DNA of 64,000 nucleotides, taken from the NCBI GenBank assembly GCA_028551475.1, contig CM052355.1, positions 30,965,580-31,029,579 of the forward strand. The letters are read 5' to 3'. Numbering within the stretch: the first letter of the stretch is position 1; each line of letters begins with the position of its first letter. The notes under the pieces were generated by a model. It was not told where the DNA came from. It saw only the letters and a list, made by a program, of their open reading frames with translations, and made no database searches. A program made the translations under genes and the position numbers. This DNA is from Casuarina equisetifolia (lineage: Eukaryota; Streptophyta; Magnoliopsida; Fagales; Casuarinaceae). Of the stretch, positions 13,039-23,460 are shown in pieces.

Positions 13039-14646
13039 GGCATATCAAGTTTTCAACCAAGTTTAGTTGTTGCACGATTCGTAAATAGGTGACTTAATAC
13101 AGCCTGGCACATTCTAACAGAAATTTAACTAATGTCGTTCAAGTTCTCTCGGCAAGATAAACAAATGGAAGCCAACAACTTGTTTAATCCTGGTAACCAG
13201 CAAAAAAGGCCTTCTCGCAAGGGCTCGCTTGCAACTCGTGGTCCAATTCCTTAAATTTTTGTTTGGTCCGTGATCTTCTACCCATCTATGAGTACCTCTA
13301 CAATCAAAATGGACTTGTTACAGTCTCCAACATCAACATAAAAAATATCAATGGGGTTGTCTAAATAAAAAACTCAACAAAATGGAGGGTAAATAAGAGG
13401 GAAAAACAAATAAATAAAAAATTACCTAATTCTTCATTTTCCTCTAGCTTTCCCAACCTTTGGTCTTTGGAGGGAAAAACAAAAACTCCAAAGGCTCCAT
13501 GGCCAAGTCCCTGTACACACTAGCCAACAAAATCTATGGGTTTTGCTCCGAAAGTCTCACCCTCCCCATTTCTCCGAACTAATTTACGGTTCTCACACTC
13601 TGATCACAGGAATACGGCGATCCGGGCTTTCTGATATTTTTTGCGTTTAATTCGTTATCGGGGTTGGTTCTTAACTTCTACTTGGTTTTAGCTCTTCTAT
13701 AATTTACTGTTTGAATTTCGGTCTCCTTTCGAGTTTGGTGGGGCATTGTGCCGAGCTTGGGTGCAATTTGCGATTTATTGTAGTATTGAATGGTTGAATT
13801 TCGTTTCCGTTGCGGCGTTTTGAGTTCGGAAAATTGACGTGGGTTTAGTTTAATTGTTTCAGTTTTGGGTTTTTGAGAGTTTCTGTGCAGGATCTAGGGT
13901 TTAAACATTAAGCTTTGAGTTTATAATTCATGGGTCTGAGCATGTTATGCTAATAAAGGGGCATAGAGGAAAAATGCAGTAGGGAAAACGGAGGGCATCT
14001 TATTAGAAAATAAAAATTCTGGTCTATTTGTTCTTATACGCACTGTGCAACCATTAGAAAGAATATCTGCTGAAGCAGTTTCAGTGTTGAAAAGCTACGT
14101 GTAGCATTGCAAATGAATATGGAAAGTGTGGCACTGAGAACATAAATTTATTCTGCGTGTTTTCTGCTTTCGTGCTGTTTCTTCTCTCTCTCTCTCTCTC
14201 TCTTATTTATTTTTGGATGTATTACCTCCCATATCAGATTATTACGTTCATCATTCCGTGCTATTCATAGCTATCTTCTGGTAATTTCGCTTTTGCATCC
14301 AAGTTCTGTATGACTGCACAACTTTGGTGGTGAAAATGCCGTTATAAATATATACCAGATGTAGTGGTTGCTATATTGGGCTTTTTGCCAAACCCTTGAA
14401 GATGTACGAGGTGGTTTTCGAAATTCTGGATGCTTGGAGAGTCTCTGATGTTTTTATGTTAATTTAGTATCCTAAACTTTTGTAATGATAGTCTGTTGAA
14501 TCTCATGGTTAATCAATTGCTTTTTCCACTATCCTTGACAAGGCAGGAGAGATTATTGATCAGGAGCCGTATTTTGAGTTGTTCTGCTGAGGCCAGTCTG
14601 TGACACTTAGTCAGTTAAAGTGTGGAGAATTTCTTCCGATATAGAT
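13039..14646 (+). other. Gene-leader-like stretch, no assigned product
   Basis: No exon is identified from 13039 to about 13430. From about 13440 the sequence becomes GC-richer and looks like a plant 5' untranslated exon followed by a long T-rich intron (about 13620-14640, with a TC microsatellite at 14183-14202). A stretch at 14184-14202 is a simple TC run. It leads to the short open exon at 14647. The evidence is only base composition and layout. Confidence 0.35.
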
Positions 14647-14727
14647 ATGCCAACAAAGAAAAAAAGTCCCCAAGGAACCGCTGGTCGAGAGCTTGCCAAT
14701 CCCAGGGTTAAAAGAGCTCAGCAGAAG
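14647..14727 (+). CDS. Possible first coding exon of an unidentified gene
   Basis: ATG at 14647 opens 27 codons, MPTKKKSPQGTAGRELANP then RVKRAQQK, ending at AAG|GTATTT, a good donor site. The peptide is basic and resembles the start of a nuclear or organelle protein, but I do not recognise it. Downstream the plus strand has no continuing exon: within 50 bases the sequence becomes the minus-strand methyltransferase fragment. If real, this exon was cut from its gene by a rearrangement at about 14730-14775. Confidence 0.25.
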
Positions 14728-14774
14728 GTATTTGAAAATGTCACCTTCTTGTCTGCGTGAGTTTGAATGTTTAG

Positions 14775-15110
14775 TTGGTGGAATTCGGAGAATGCTGATT
14801 TTCCATATTGCCAGGTGCTCTTCATCCTGTGCATAGACTTCAGGAGATGAGTAGGCAAAGTAGCCTCCTGGTCTGAGTACCCTATCCACCTCGCGGAGAA
14901 GGATGCCGTCCCTTTGAAGCCAATCAATCCCGCAGCGGGAGCAGTGTGCAAATTCAAAAGATCTACTTGGTTAAGGCGGTCTCGTTGTCCCTAAAACACC
15001 AATATATGCAGGTATTCCTCTCTCCATGAAAAACTGGATTTGGTTTTCATGAATATCATTCGGTGCTATAGACATTGTAATAATGTCAGAGGAAAGCAGG
15101 TGTCCTAAGA
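14775..15110 (-). pseudogene. PMT-type (DUF248) methyltransferase, pseudogene fragment
   Basis: On the minus strand the piece reads SSDIITMSIAPNDIHENQIQ, then RGIPAYIGVLGTTRPP, a stop, PSRSFEFAHCSRCGIDWLQR and DRVLRPGGYFAYSSPEVYAQ. This is distinctive wording of the PMT8/PMT9 group of Golgi-located SAM-dependent methyltransferases thought to act on pectin. The stop sits where members of the family normally have a tyrosine after LP. The glycine-rich SAM motif upstream (VLDVGCGVASFGGYL in the family) is reduced to VLD followed by an unrelated stretch ending YL. Similarity stops after LAIWK. No further exons of this gene were found on either side with confidence, so this is a broken internal piece. 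Confidence 0.8.
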
Positions 15111-15453
15111 TAGCGCCTTGGATAATCTAGAACAACTGGGCATAATTGTTTTGATATCTTTACGCGGATAGTTAATGCTCTCATTTCCAAAATCCAGGTG
15201 TTGGCGGTGAGTGCTTTCCGTTTACTCTATCCCATAAGGATTATCCACGTACTTGTATTTTAAGGTCCTGAATTCTAGTATTCTTTTCTACTACACGTGA
15301 AACTTCATATCTATGACTGGCACTTCATCTGGCGTGTGAGATTCCTGTCTTAGCATGGAATCAGCTCTGAAAATCGATCATCACAAACCTTCATTACGAG
15401 ATTAAAAAGAGTACATCAGTAGGATTTACGCATGAATATTCAAGAATCTGTTA

Positions 15454-15795
15454 TTATAAGCTTAGCAATGCGTAACTCAACTGGAAGACCCTGCCCTTTA
15501 GAATAAGACCATTCTTCTTGTCTTCGCCAGCATCATCATCCCCACCCCCCTTAAGAAGAACCAAATTTCCTCTAAAGAATTCTTCCCCTACTCTAAAGCA
15601 GATAAACATTTTCCTAGAAAAGAAGATGGAAAGAAAACCGCAGATAGGTATCAGGACTATTCCTGCAATAACGAAATGCGTCCATTTGTTCCCACGAGCT
15701 CTTCGCCTCTCGTCATTTTCACAGCCGTGAAACAACCAGCCTTCTACTGCGATCTCGACGTGCATAAGCTCAAACCCAAAACTTAACAAGTGCAA
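15454..15795 (-). CDS. Unidentified open frame with one membrane segment
   Basis: A 113-codon minus-strand frame carries a basic stretch (NDERRRARGNKW), a hydrophobic segment (THFVIAGIVLIPICGFLSIF) and an acidic stretch (GGGDDDAGEDKKNG). It lies upstream, in reading direction, of the PMT-type fragment. PMT proteins begin with a short basic tail, one membrane anchor and a segment containing GGDDD, so this may be the eroded N-terminal exon of the same gene. The match is too weak to assert. The plus strand is also open here for 70 codons, so it could be a chance frame. Confidence 0.25.
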   Translation of the reverse strand: MHLLSFGFELMHVEIAVEGWLFHGCENDERRRARGNKWTHFVIAGIVLIPICGFLSIFFSRKMFICFRVGEEFFRGNLVLLKGGGDDDAGEDKKNGLILKGRVFQLSYALLSL

Positions 15796-16164
15796 TGGAC
15801 TGATTCTTGGATACCCAATATAAGATTTTCCCGCAAAACTGCTTCAAAACTTGGAGTTATAGCACTGCAAATTTCGAACCAAAAATTTGTTTTTGTTACA
15901 TAACAGTGTCTCGTAAACCTCAGAAGGGCATATGAAGTTGCATGCCAACTTACTATCAAGCAAATGGGCTGCCCTTATTTCCAAGAAAGTTAGTTATGTG
16001 CGGCATGGCATGAATGGGACAGAAATGTGCAATGGCAAAAAGCAAAGCAGAGTAAAAAAAAAAAAAAAAAAGGTAAATAGAGGATGCTTTAACCAACTAG
16101 CGTGATACACGGGCAGCTGTTCGATTTAGATCCAATCGGAGGGCGGAAAAGAACGTAGAATGCA
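15796..16164. other. Upstream region of the 239-codon gene
   Basis: No reading frame of note. An A-run of about 18 bases lies near 16053-16072. The segment from 16090 to the TATA box is GC-richer and probably contains the promoter of the downstream gene. Confidence 0.35.
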
Positions 16165-16171
16165 TATAAAA
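16165..16171 (+). promoter_or_regulatory. TATA box of the 239-codon gene
   Basis: TATAAAA lies 66 bases before the ATG at 16237, within CATATAAAAGCAGCC. Plant transcription usually starts 25-35 bases downstream of such a box, which would give a leader of roughly 35-45 bases. Confidence 0.55.
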
Positions 16172-16236
16172 GCAGCCGATTCTCTCCGATTTGTATTCAA
16201 GCAATTTGTCAAGCAGATTTTCTCCTTTGTTTTAAA

Positions 16237-16956
16237 ATGATTTCTCCCTTGCTTTTCTCTGGGTCCGCTTTCGCTACCTTCCCTCCCCGCAAGCTCCTCG
16301 TCGCACCACCCTCCCCAGCGAGGAGCTCAGTGTTTGGTTCAGTGATGAGGAGCCCAGTGTTTGTTACAGTGACGAGGAGCCCAGTGTTTGTTTCAGTGAC
16401 GAGGAGCCCAGTGTTTGTTTCAGTGACGAGGAGCCCAGTATCTCGTCGAAGCTTTCTACCACTTGTTGTTGCATTGCCCTCTCCAGTGACGAGGAGCTCT
16501 GTGTTTCGTCGAACGCCACTCCTCGTCACACAAGTTGCTGCTGAGCCGGTAACTCCTCCGTCTGTGGAGGTCGTTGGAGAGCCTAAGAAAGTCACGGGAG
16601 AGCCCCTGAAAGTTACTGGACAGCCCCTAGAAGTCACCGGAGAGACCATAGTACAACCAATCGTGCTCTCCAAAGTTCCAGTAGCAACGGCTGGAGGCTG
16701 TTTGAAGCTGTCTTCAAAGAATACCAAGGGAGAAGTTAGCTCGGATTGGGCTGAAGCACAGCTTTCACTTTGCGTTGGTGAGGGACTTGCCGGGTTTGTT
16801 TGTTGGTTGACTGTTTTTCTTGTAGTATATCTGATGGTTTGTGAAGTTGCCACTTGTTCTTCCTCTTGTGCTGCTGTTCAGGATTTAGTTGTGTGGGTTC
16901 TCCGAATGCTGTCGGTCTGGGCTTATAAAACAGCAAAAGCTTTGAAGAAAAATTGA
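16237..16956 (+). CDS. Unknown 239-residue repeat protein with hydrophobic C-terminal part
   Basis: This single-exon frame is the best intact gene candidate in the window. Residues 1-30 (MISPLLFSGSAFATFPPRKL…) could be a targeting sequence. Residues about 28-70 consist of nine-residue repeats of the type VTRSPVFVS, encoded by a 27-bp tandem repeat. Residues about 112-138 hold four seven-residue repeats of the type VTGEPLK (21 bp). A hydrophobic stretch (GFVCWLTVFLVVYLMVCEVA, about 188-207) is probably a membrane segment, and the tail is basic (KTAKALKKN). A TATA box, a short leader and an AATAAA signal bracket the frame, and it is clearly GC-richer than its surroundings. No family is recognised. 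The opposite strand is also open for 214 codons, which lowers the weight of the open frame alone. It may be a young, lineage-specific gene. Confidence 0.5.
   Translation: MISPLLFSGSAFATFPPRKLLVAPPSPARSSVFGSVMRSPVFVTVTRSPVFVSVTRSPVFVSVTRSPVSRRSFLPLVVALPSPVTRSSVFRRTPLLVTQVAAEPVTPPSVEVVGEPKKVTGEPLKVTGQPLEVTGETIVQPIVLSKVPVATAGGCLKLSSKNTKGEVSSDWAEAQLSLCVGEGLAGFVCWLTVFLVVYLMVCEVATCSSSCAAVQDLVVWVLRMLSVWAYKTAKALKKN
16316..16450 (+). repeat. 27-bp minisatellite inside the 239-codon gene
   Basis: Units of the type TGACGAGGAGCCCAGTGT plus nine bases start at 16343, 16370, 16397 and 16424, exactly 27 bases apart, with a degenerate unit before them at 16316. The period is nine codons, so unit gain or loss keeps the frame. 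Confidence 0.9.
16570..16653 (+). repeat. 21-bp in-frame repeat inside the 239-codon gene
   Basis: Four seven-codon units start at 16570, 16591, 16612 and 16633 and read VVGEPKK, VTGEPLK, VTGQPLE and VTGETIV. Third-position differences among the units (GTC/GTT, ACG/ACT/ACC) outnumber residue changes in the middle units. Confidence 0.85.
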
Positions 16957-17058
16957 AGCAGTGGGAAAAAAGTTTGAAGGAGAGAGATATGTCTTACCGT
17001 TTTTCTATGTTTGTGTGTTTGCTTCGGTGTCTTTATATTTGTGTCTTTCAGTGTTTTT

Positions 17059-17128
17059 GTGTTTCTGCGTTTAAGTTGTTTAGTGTTTCTGCGTTTAAGT
17101 TGTTTAGTGTTTCTGCGTTTAAGTTGTT
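17059..17128 (+). repeat. 24-bp tandem repeat behind the 239-codon gene
   Basis: Three units beginning GTGTTTCTGCGTTTAAGTTG start at 17059, 17083 and 17107. They lie between the stop codon at 16956 and the AATAAA signal, so probably in the 3' untranslated region. A second frame (16953-17222) runs through them and would read LFSVSAFK repeats, but it overlaps the stop of the main frame and is more likely a by-product. Confidence 0.85.
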
Positions 17129-17137
17129 GGTGAATTC

Positions 17138-17143
17138 AATAAA
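17138..17143 (+). terminator. Polyadenylation signal AATAAA
   Basis: AATAAA occurs about 180 bases behind the stop codon of the 239-codon gene, followed by a T-rich stretch (17165-17212) typical of plant 3' ends. Confidence 0.45.
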
Positions 17144-17222
17144 AGCTTATGTGACTCCCTCTGCTTTATGTTTTTATTTTTTTTTTAATTTTTTTTTTTA
17201 TTTTATTTTATCTCTGGGCTGA

Positions 17223-17400
17223 TTACTCCTCCAAGCGAAATGGAGAGAGAGAAAGAACACTGATGCGTGGGAAGGGGAGAGAGAGAAAGAGAACAACCGA
17301 AATGGGGAGAGAGAGAGAGAAGACACGATGCGTGGGGAGGGAGAAAAAGAAAAACGCGGGAAGAGAGAGGGAGAGAGAGAGAGAGAGCACTATAGACACG
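17223..17400 (+). repeat. GA-rich low-complexity stretch
   Basis: Runs of GAGAGAGA are interrupted by short words such as GAAATGGGGAGAG and GATGCGTGGG, each seen at least twice. The 88-codon frame through it reads almost only Arg, Glu, Lys and Gly, a by-product of the GA repeat. Confidence 0.85.
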
Positions 17401-17954
17401 ACTTACCCTCTGTTTTCCACATGCAATAAGAACAATCGTTCAAGCATGGCTAAAAACTATTGGGAAGGTGATTACCAAATCCGGTTTATGATTTACGTAA
17501 GTGCCAAGTCTAATCGTTCAAGCAAATAACTGTTCAGAACTTTTCACAGACTCCTCGTCCTGTTGGGTGAGGAACCTTTGTAATCCAAAGTTCACTGAAA
17601 ACCCCAACCCCAACATGAATGTGTTGTCCTGGACCTGTTAAAAGGACTGTCATTAGAAAAGACAACTTTTCGAATGTTATCCATCTAACTTTTCGAATGT
17701 ACGGGGCTGGGCTTACTCCTTATTTCATGTCCATGGCAAAATAAATTATCCTCGTATGCAGCAGTTAATTTACACTCAAAGGAAGAAATTGATTAGTTGG
17801 AACTTTTGGATCCAAGCACTCTTTACTGGCATGTACTAAAACTAAGCCATGTACATACAGAACAGCCCGCCCGATAACTCGGGGTATAGTGACCCATCGG
17901 AGTACGGGCAGCAACTAAGTTTGAGCTGACAAATTGCCTGCCTAGATGGCGGTG
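17401..17954. other. No recognised gene
   Basis: Unique-looking sequence of moderate GC content between the GA-rich stretch and block C. No exon, RNA gene or transposon end was identified. Confidence 0.4.
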
Positions 17955-18575
17955 GTAACCAACAAACGATTTGCAGTGAGATCTATATTTGACAATTGTT
18001 TTCCCCGAAATGCACTTAAGATAATTGTTTGGAAAATTTTTGAATTTTTGTTTTTTGAATTTTTTTTTTAAAAAGTTTTTAAAGAAATAAACACTGAAAA
18101 TATGACACATATTTCTTAAGGCCTAGAGGTTGATATTCTTATTAACTAGAAATAAATAAATAAATAAATAAAAAGTGAGAACTAAAATTTAAAAAAGAGT
18201 TGGTCATGTTACTACTCTTATTTAGCTGGAGTGGTTGTGTTGCCATCTCTAACTTGCTAGGGTAATCATATGGCAATCTCTATTTAGTTGGGGTGATTGT
18301 ATTGTCATATTTGTAGTTTGTTGGAGATGATCATGTAGCCATTTCTCTTGTACTTTTATTGCCTTTTTGTTGTGTTTTTTGGAAGTAATAAGTCAACATT
18401 CCTATTCAAGAGAAAAGAAGTGCCTCTTTTTTTAGATAATCCTACAAAAATTTGTTGGATGTTTTTTGAAAGGTTCTTTGTTTGCTACTTTTAATAAGTG
18501 AGCTGTATTTTACTCTTTAAAACATTAATTGTTTGCTAAAAATTATGAGAAAAAATGTGCCTTTATCTCTATCTA
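17955..18575 (+). repeat. Block C, left copy of an inverted repeat
   Basis: Matches the reverse complement of 22862-23460 over words such as GGCCTAGAGGTTGATATTCT, GTGCACTTAAGATAATTGTT-type stretches and GGTCATGT…ACTCTTA. It contains an AAAT microsatellite near 18148-18172. It is diverged and non-coding. From 18576 to 19054 no further structure was found. Confidence 0.65.
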
Positions 18576-19054
18576 AATAAATCAATTAGATAGACTATTT
18601 AATAGTTTCAACTTTTCACTCATACTAGCTCGATAGTATTGATAAAAAGTGAGCTTGCAAGCAAAGTCACTTTATTTTACTTTTTGCTTCTCTAGTTAAT
18701 CAATGGTGCATAGTAAGAGCAAGCGAAAGTAATTGTTTTCTTGGTTTTGGTTTATGACAAAAATTAAAAAAACTATGTATGATATTGAATCTCTTAAATA
18801 TTTAATATATCTTGATGAGAAATTGATGTTTTACTTCCAAAATTGATTCATGTCCTAAGATTGTAGGATAAAAATGATTTTAAGCTATCAACGCTACTAG
18901 CTCTTGTTCTTGTACTCAGTACTATTGCAAGTGTGACTCTATTGTTGATTGCGAAGTATGTGGATATTATAATCAAGGTGACTATTAACACAAGGCATTC
19001 AACTAGAATATTTTTATTAAATTGCAATATCTTTTGTACAAGAAAAGATGCATA

Positions 19055-19220
19055 GGAGCTTAAGGTGTGCTGCTATAAACAAAATACTCACAATTGGTTA
19101 GGATAACATCTTTTATAACATTTTGATTCTTAAATCATTATATAAACTTTTTCAAGCGCTTTTCGTAGATCTTGATTTCTTATTATACGTATATTTTGGA
19201 TATCATACAATAATATAAGT
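19055..19220 (+). repeat. Block D, left copy of an inverted repeat
   Basis: Matches the reverse complement of about 25620-25800, for example in CTCACAATTGGTTAGGATAA and the following segment around ATTCTTAAATCATTATATAA. It directly precedes right-hand block A, which begins near 19250. Confidence 0.65.
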
Positions 19221-19249
19221 GAAACTAACACTTTTTCTTCTTTTTTTTC

Positions 19250-21530
19250 CCCGTAATTTCTTTAAAAAATAATTTTAAATATTAGGAAAATAAGTACTTG
19301 TTCTTTTTAGATCCTTCTGATCTGTATATTTATTTCATATCTAGCTCATTGTTGATATTCCTTCAATAAACTTTATCATCCCTATGAACTATTTGATATT
19401 TTCAACATTTTTTACAAATTTATGTTAACGATATTGCCATTACTTTCTTCTTCTTCTTTTTTTAATTTTCTCTTTCCTTTCTCTTTTCACGGCAAACAAT
19501 TGAGTACCTTAACGTAAACCCAAAGGAGCAATCCAAACATGTGATAACAAACACTTGAATGTGAAGACACAGTATATTACAGACTAAATTTTGTAAGTGC
19601 TCCTTAATGTCAAATGAAACTCATAAGCACAATATAAGGACTTCCTCAATTCTCATTTTTAATTACTGGTCATTTTAACTTTATCATTTTTAATTAAAAG
19701 ATAATTAAATAATGATGATGTTCTCAATTCATTGTTCATCGTATTGAAAATATTACAACCTATTCTTTCTTTTTTCTACATACAAGGAAATCAATTCAAT
19801 TGGAATATACCTTGATCTATGACTTTCAAATATGTATATATTTTCTATTTATCAAGATATCCTATACTTTAAATGTTTGGATTTTCATGTTCAACTCTAT
19901 ATAAAAGAGGAAAAAAGAAAGAAATAACACATTATTAAAACCATCACATGCGTTAGACTAAAATTTGTAGGAAAATTATAATAAGATCAATTCTTGAAAA
20001 GCCAAAATAATTGAATAAAAACAATGGTTTAGAAGGCCTAATTTATTTCTTTCAAGAATATTAGAAATGATGATAAAAAGACCACTGCTAGACAATAGTT
20101 GGCTTTGGCAATTGCCTTATGTCCATGCCTAGCCGGTGTATTCTCTTTCGAATATTAAGAGTCGCACAATAATATTTCTCATCTTTACAATTCAAAATAA
20201 TGGAAATGAAAATTTCCCCATGACAAAAGGAAATTATTCTACTGATGGACTTCCTTATTTTTGTGCTTGTTTGGCTTGGCATCTTCATGAAAAGAAGAGT
20301 AACATTGAACTGGTGGACACAAAATTGCAGTGGCATTATTGTACAGTCAATAATTACCAACGCTACGGCCATCAATGTTGCGTGTGGTGGCCATGGTTAC
20401 AGGAGATGCTGAAGTGAGCACTGTAACTTGAAGGCCTTGATACCTGACTGGCTGGAGATTTGATGACATAGCCGGCTCTGTGACTGTTACTGAAACTGAA
20501 GGAGTGGATACTACCCCCTACAACAATACAGCAGGCAAAAACGCAATTTTCGATGCAGTGCTCTCACTGGTCAGTGCAACTAAACCAATGCTTCAGTGCA
20601 AAATTGAGGTTCTTCTAGTTGTAATAGTCATACATACGGATTATTTCCTAAATAAACGGTGGTGAGCTTCTCTCTTAAACCAGCAACAACCTTCAAGTGA
20701 TTCTATTTGGTTGTTATGAAGCCATAGATCTTCCAACCTGTAAAGATCATTCAAGTGGTAAAATCAACAATAGAAGACAAGTATTACATCACTCCAAGGA
20801 TTGGGATGAAATGAAACTAGTTGAGATTTGATGTTTTACATAACAACGTGCCTTGAGAGTTTTAATGACCCCCAAAAGATGTTGTACCCCAAATCCTTTC
20901 ATAGAAATCAAACGATTGCTTTGCTGGCTAATCTTCTTGATGCATTTCATGCCACACATGTTTGCTGCTCTAATACGATTTCTCCCCAACCATAACTCCT
21001 GTAAATGTGACTTGTTCTGCAGATTCTCCATTACCTGAAGTAAGAAGATATGGAGGATTTATCTGATACTCCAATAAAGATATATGATAACACTTAATTA
21101 TTCTTGCATCTCCGCCTTGTAACCTCACCACTGCCACATAGAAAAACCGACCAAAAGGTGCCCAATTGAGTAACACTATGGTTACCTCCACCAACTACTT
21201 ATACATCGACTTCCATTTTCTTTAATGGAGTAGAGATCCAACCTGCAATTTGTTGGAGCCAAGTTGAAGAATTTGCAGAATATGAAAGTGGCCAATCTCC
21301 TTTTTAGTACCTCCATTTTTTGGATACACAGAGTTCCTTAAGCATGTTGGAGACCCGAGACAGCCCTTGTACTGAAGTGAACGCATTGAAAGAAGCATTT
21401 GATCAAAAGCCTCTTGAATTTGCTAATGTCAGGAATCTTTGTAAGCTTGTTATTCTGAGCACCAGCTCCTGCAAAAGGATTCTTTTACTTCCGTTGCACT
21501 TAAGCAATAACCAACATTGTATAAGGTTCA
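19250..21530 (-). repeat. Block A, right copy of an inverted duplication
   Basis: The reverse complement corresponds to 1105-4600. This copy keeps the uninterrupted target site of the left-hand solo LTR (AATTT at 21270-21274) and lacks the 0.7 kb seen on the left at 2660-3375. A minus-strand frame at 20375-20088 and a plus-strand frame at 20136-20417 have partners in the left copy but resemble no known protein. Confidence 0.7.
20690..21430 (-). pseudogene. PPP1R7/SDS22-like LRR protein, pseudogene fragment (right copy)
   Basis: The minus strand reads MENLQNKSHLQELWLGRNRI, RAANMCGMKCIKKISQQSNR and LISMKGFG without a stop (21031-20900). Further on come pieces like LEDLWLHNNQIESLEG near 20745-20690. 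These are tandem leucine-rich repeats of the SDS22 type, which bind and steer protein phosphatase 1. After GFG the frame changes (GVQHLLGVIKTLKA), and the expected repeats between this and LEDLWL are shrunken, so this copy is also dead, though less eroded than the left one. Intron sequence between exons is retained, as in the left copy. Beyond 20690 the neighbouring sequence is unrelated to the family. Confidence 0.65.
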
Positions 21531-22861
21531 AATTGAAGTAAAAGAAGCATTATTTGTTTCACTTTGAGCATGAATCATCTATTCATCCCGCACACAAACA
21601 TATTCCATTCAACTCTTCCTTTAGCCAAAAGAAAAAATTCAAGGCATTGAAGCCTTCAATTCATCTTCTATTCAACCTGCATCCAAGCAAAGCACCAAGC
21701 GAATCACATACAACAACATACACATACACATACACAAAAACACATAGGTCATCCAACTTTTTCTTTGCTTTGAGAAATATAAGCTTAAAGATTATATCTT
21801 CACGTTTCATTGTTGTCCAGACAAAGCACCAAGAGAACCACACAACACACTCACACAAAGAACATGCGTCTACAACCCGATGAAGTACTCAAACTCGAAT
21901 AGTCAAAAGACATGCTATTTTCCAACATTTTCCTCAACAACCGAATAAGTTGCCAAGAATATCATAGAGACATGAGCAAGCCAATCTTCCAATAATTAAT
22001 TCCTTTACTAAGATTAATGTTATTAGGTATTCAATCAAACATTTTACTAAGGTTAACAAACCATGCTCAAACAACCTAGTAGTTGGCTCAACTAAGTTCA
22101 TTAGTGGTTATGCAATCAATACTGATTTAGCCGTCTTTACCCAAAAATAGATACATGTTAAGACCACAATAACTATTCTTTACAGGTTTAGATTACAAGA
22201 TTGTAATTGTTGTATGATGTTTTACAATATTTTTGGGCCCTAAATATTTTATTTATGGTATTTTTCCTTAAATTAGTACCAATATGTTGCAACAATACAA
22301 ACTTTCATTTTACCAAAAACATTGAAGCCAGAGACTAATTTTTCTTTGGGAATTTTTTACTTGGAATATGCAATTGATGTTAACTAAAGTACAACAATTA
22401 ATGAGGGTACATCAAAAACCAAAACTCCAAGTTCATGCTTCCTATTGAAGGGAACATGGAAAAACCAAAAAAGAGATCAAAATTGGAAACTACTTTGAAA
22501 GTATCAATCTTAGGCTCAAATCTTATATGCAAAACCATTATTTTGGTCCTTGAATTCCCCGTCATAGTTCAAAGTTGTCCTCAAATCATCAATTCTGTCA
22601 ATTTAATCCCTTTTCTTATGAATGTCTTTTAATGTTAACCATGACCTGCTTGAACACCAACAACTTGATGGAAAATTGCTAATGCGGCTGATGTTATTAT
22701 ATACCTCTCCTTGTAAATGCAGGTATAAAGGCAAAGAAAACTACTTCGCTTTTCCTTAATAGTCCAAACAACAAATGATTGTTCTCTAAGTCATCAACAT
22801 GAAACTGGAACTAAAGCAGCCACGGTAACATGTGAACTCGAAACTTGAACTTGAATAGTTT
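21531..22861. other. No recognised gene; short CATACA repeat
   Basis: Outside the duplicated blocks. A purine-pyrimidine alternating stretch with repeated ACATACAC lies near 21708-21746. No exon with recognisable protein similarity was found. Confidence 0.4.
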
Positions 22862-23460
22862 TATATTTTCAAATAAAGACACATTTTTCTCACAATTTTT
22901 AGCAATGAATTAATATTTTAAAGAGTAAAATGAAACTCAGTTATTAAAAGTAGAAAACAAAGCACCTTTCAAAAGAAAAAAAAAACACTTATCCCACACG
23001 TTTTATAGGATTATTTTAAAAAGTGGCACTTCTTTTCTCTTGAATAGGAATGTTGATTTATCATTTCCAAAAATACAACAAATTGGCAATAAAAAATCAA
23101 GAGAAATGGTTACATTATCATCTCCAGCAAACTACAAAGATGACAACACAATGGCCCCAACTACATAAACATTGCCATATGATTAACCTAACAAGTTAGA
23201 GATGGCAACACAACCACTCCAACTATGTAAGAGCAGTCACATGACCAACTCTTTTTCAAATTTTAGTTCTCAATTTTTTTTTATTTCTAATTAATAAGAA
23301 TATCAACCTCTAGGCCTTGAGAAATATTTGTGTTATGTTTTCAATGTCTATTTCTTAAAAAAAAAAAAAGAAGAAGCAAATTTCAAAAATTTGCCAAAAC
23401 AATTATCTTAAGTGCACTTGTCAAATATATATCCCACTACAAACCGTTTATTGGTTCAGC
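22862..23460 (-). repeat. Block C, right copy of an inverted repeat
   Basis: Reverse-complement partner of 17955-18575. It lies outside right-hand block A, as the left copy does, so blocks C flank block A on both sides like the arms of a larger inverted structure. Confidence 0.65.

Noticed and set aside
16209..16853. A 214-codon minus-strand frame over the 239-codon gene
   Set aside because: It mirrors the repeats of the plus-strand frame; promoter and polyadenylation signals fit only the plus strand.
17823..18110. A 95-codon minus-strand frame at the edge of block C
   Set aside because: Half of it is an A/T-run-derived Lys/Phe stretch, and the block C partner does not keep it.
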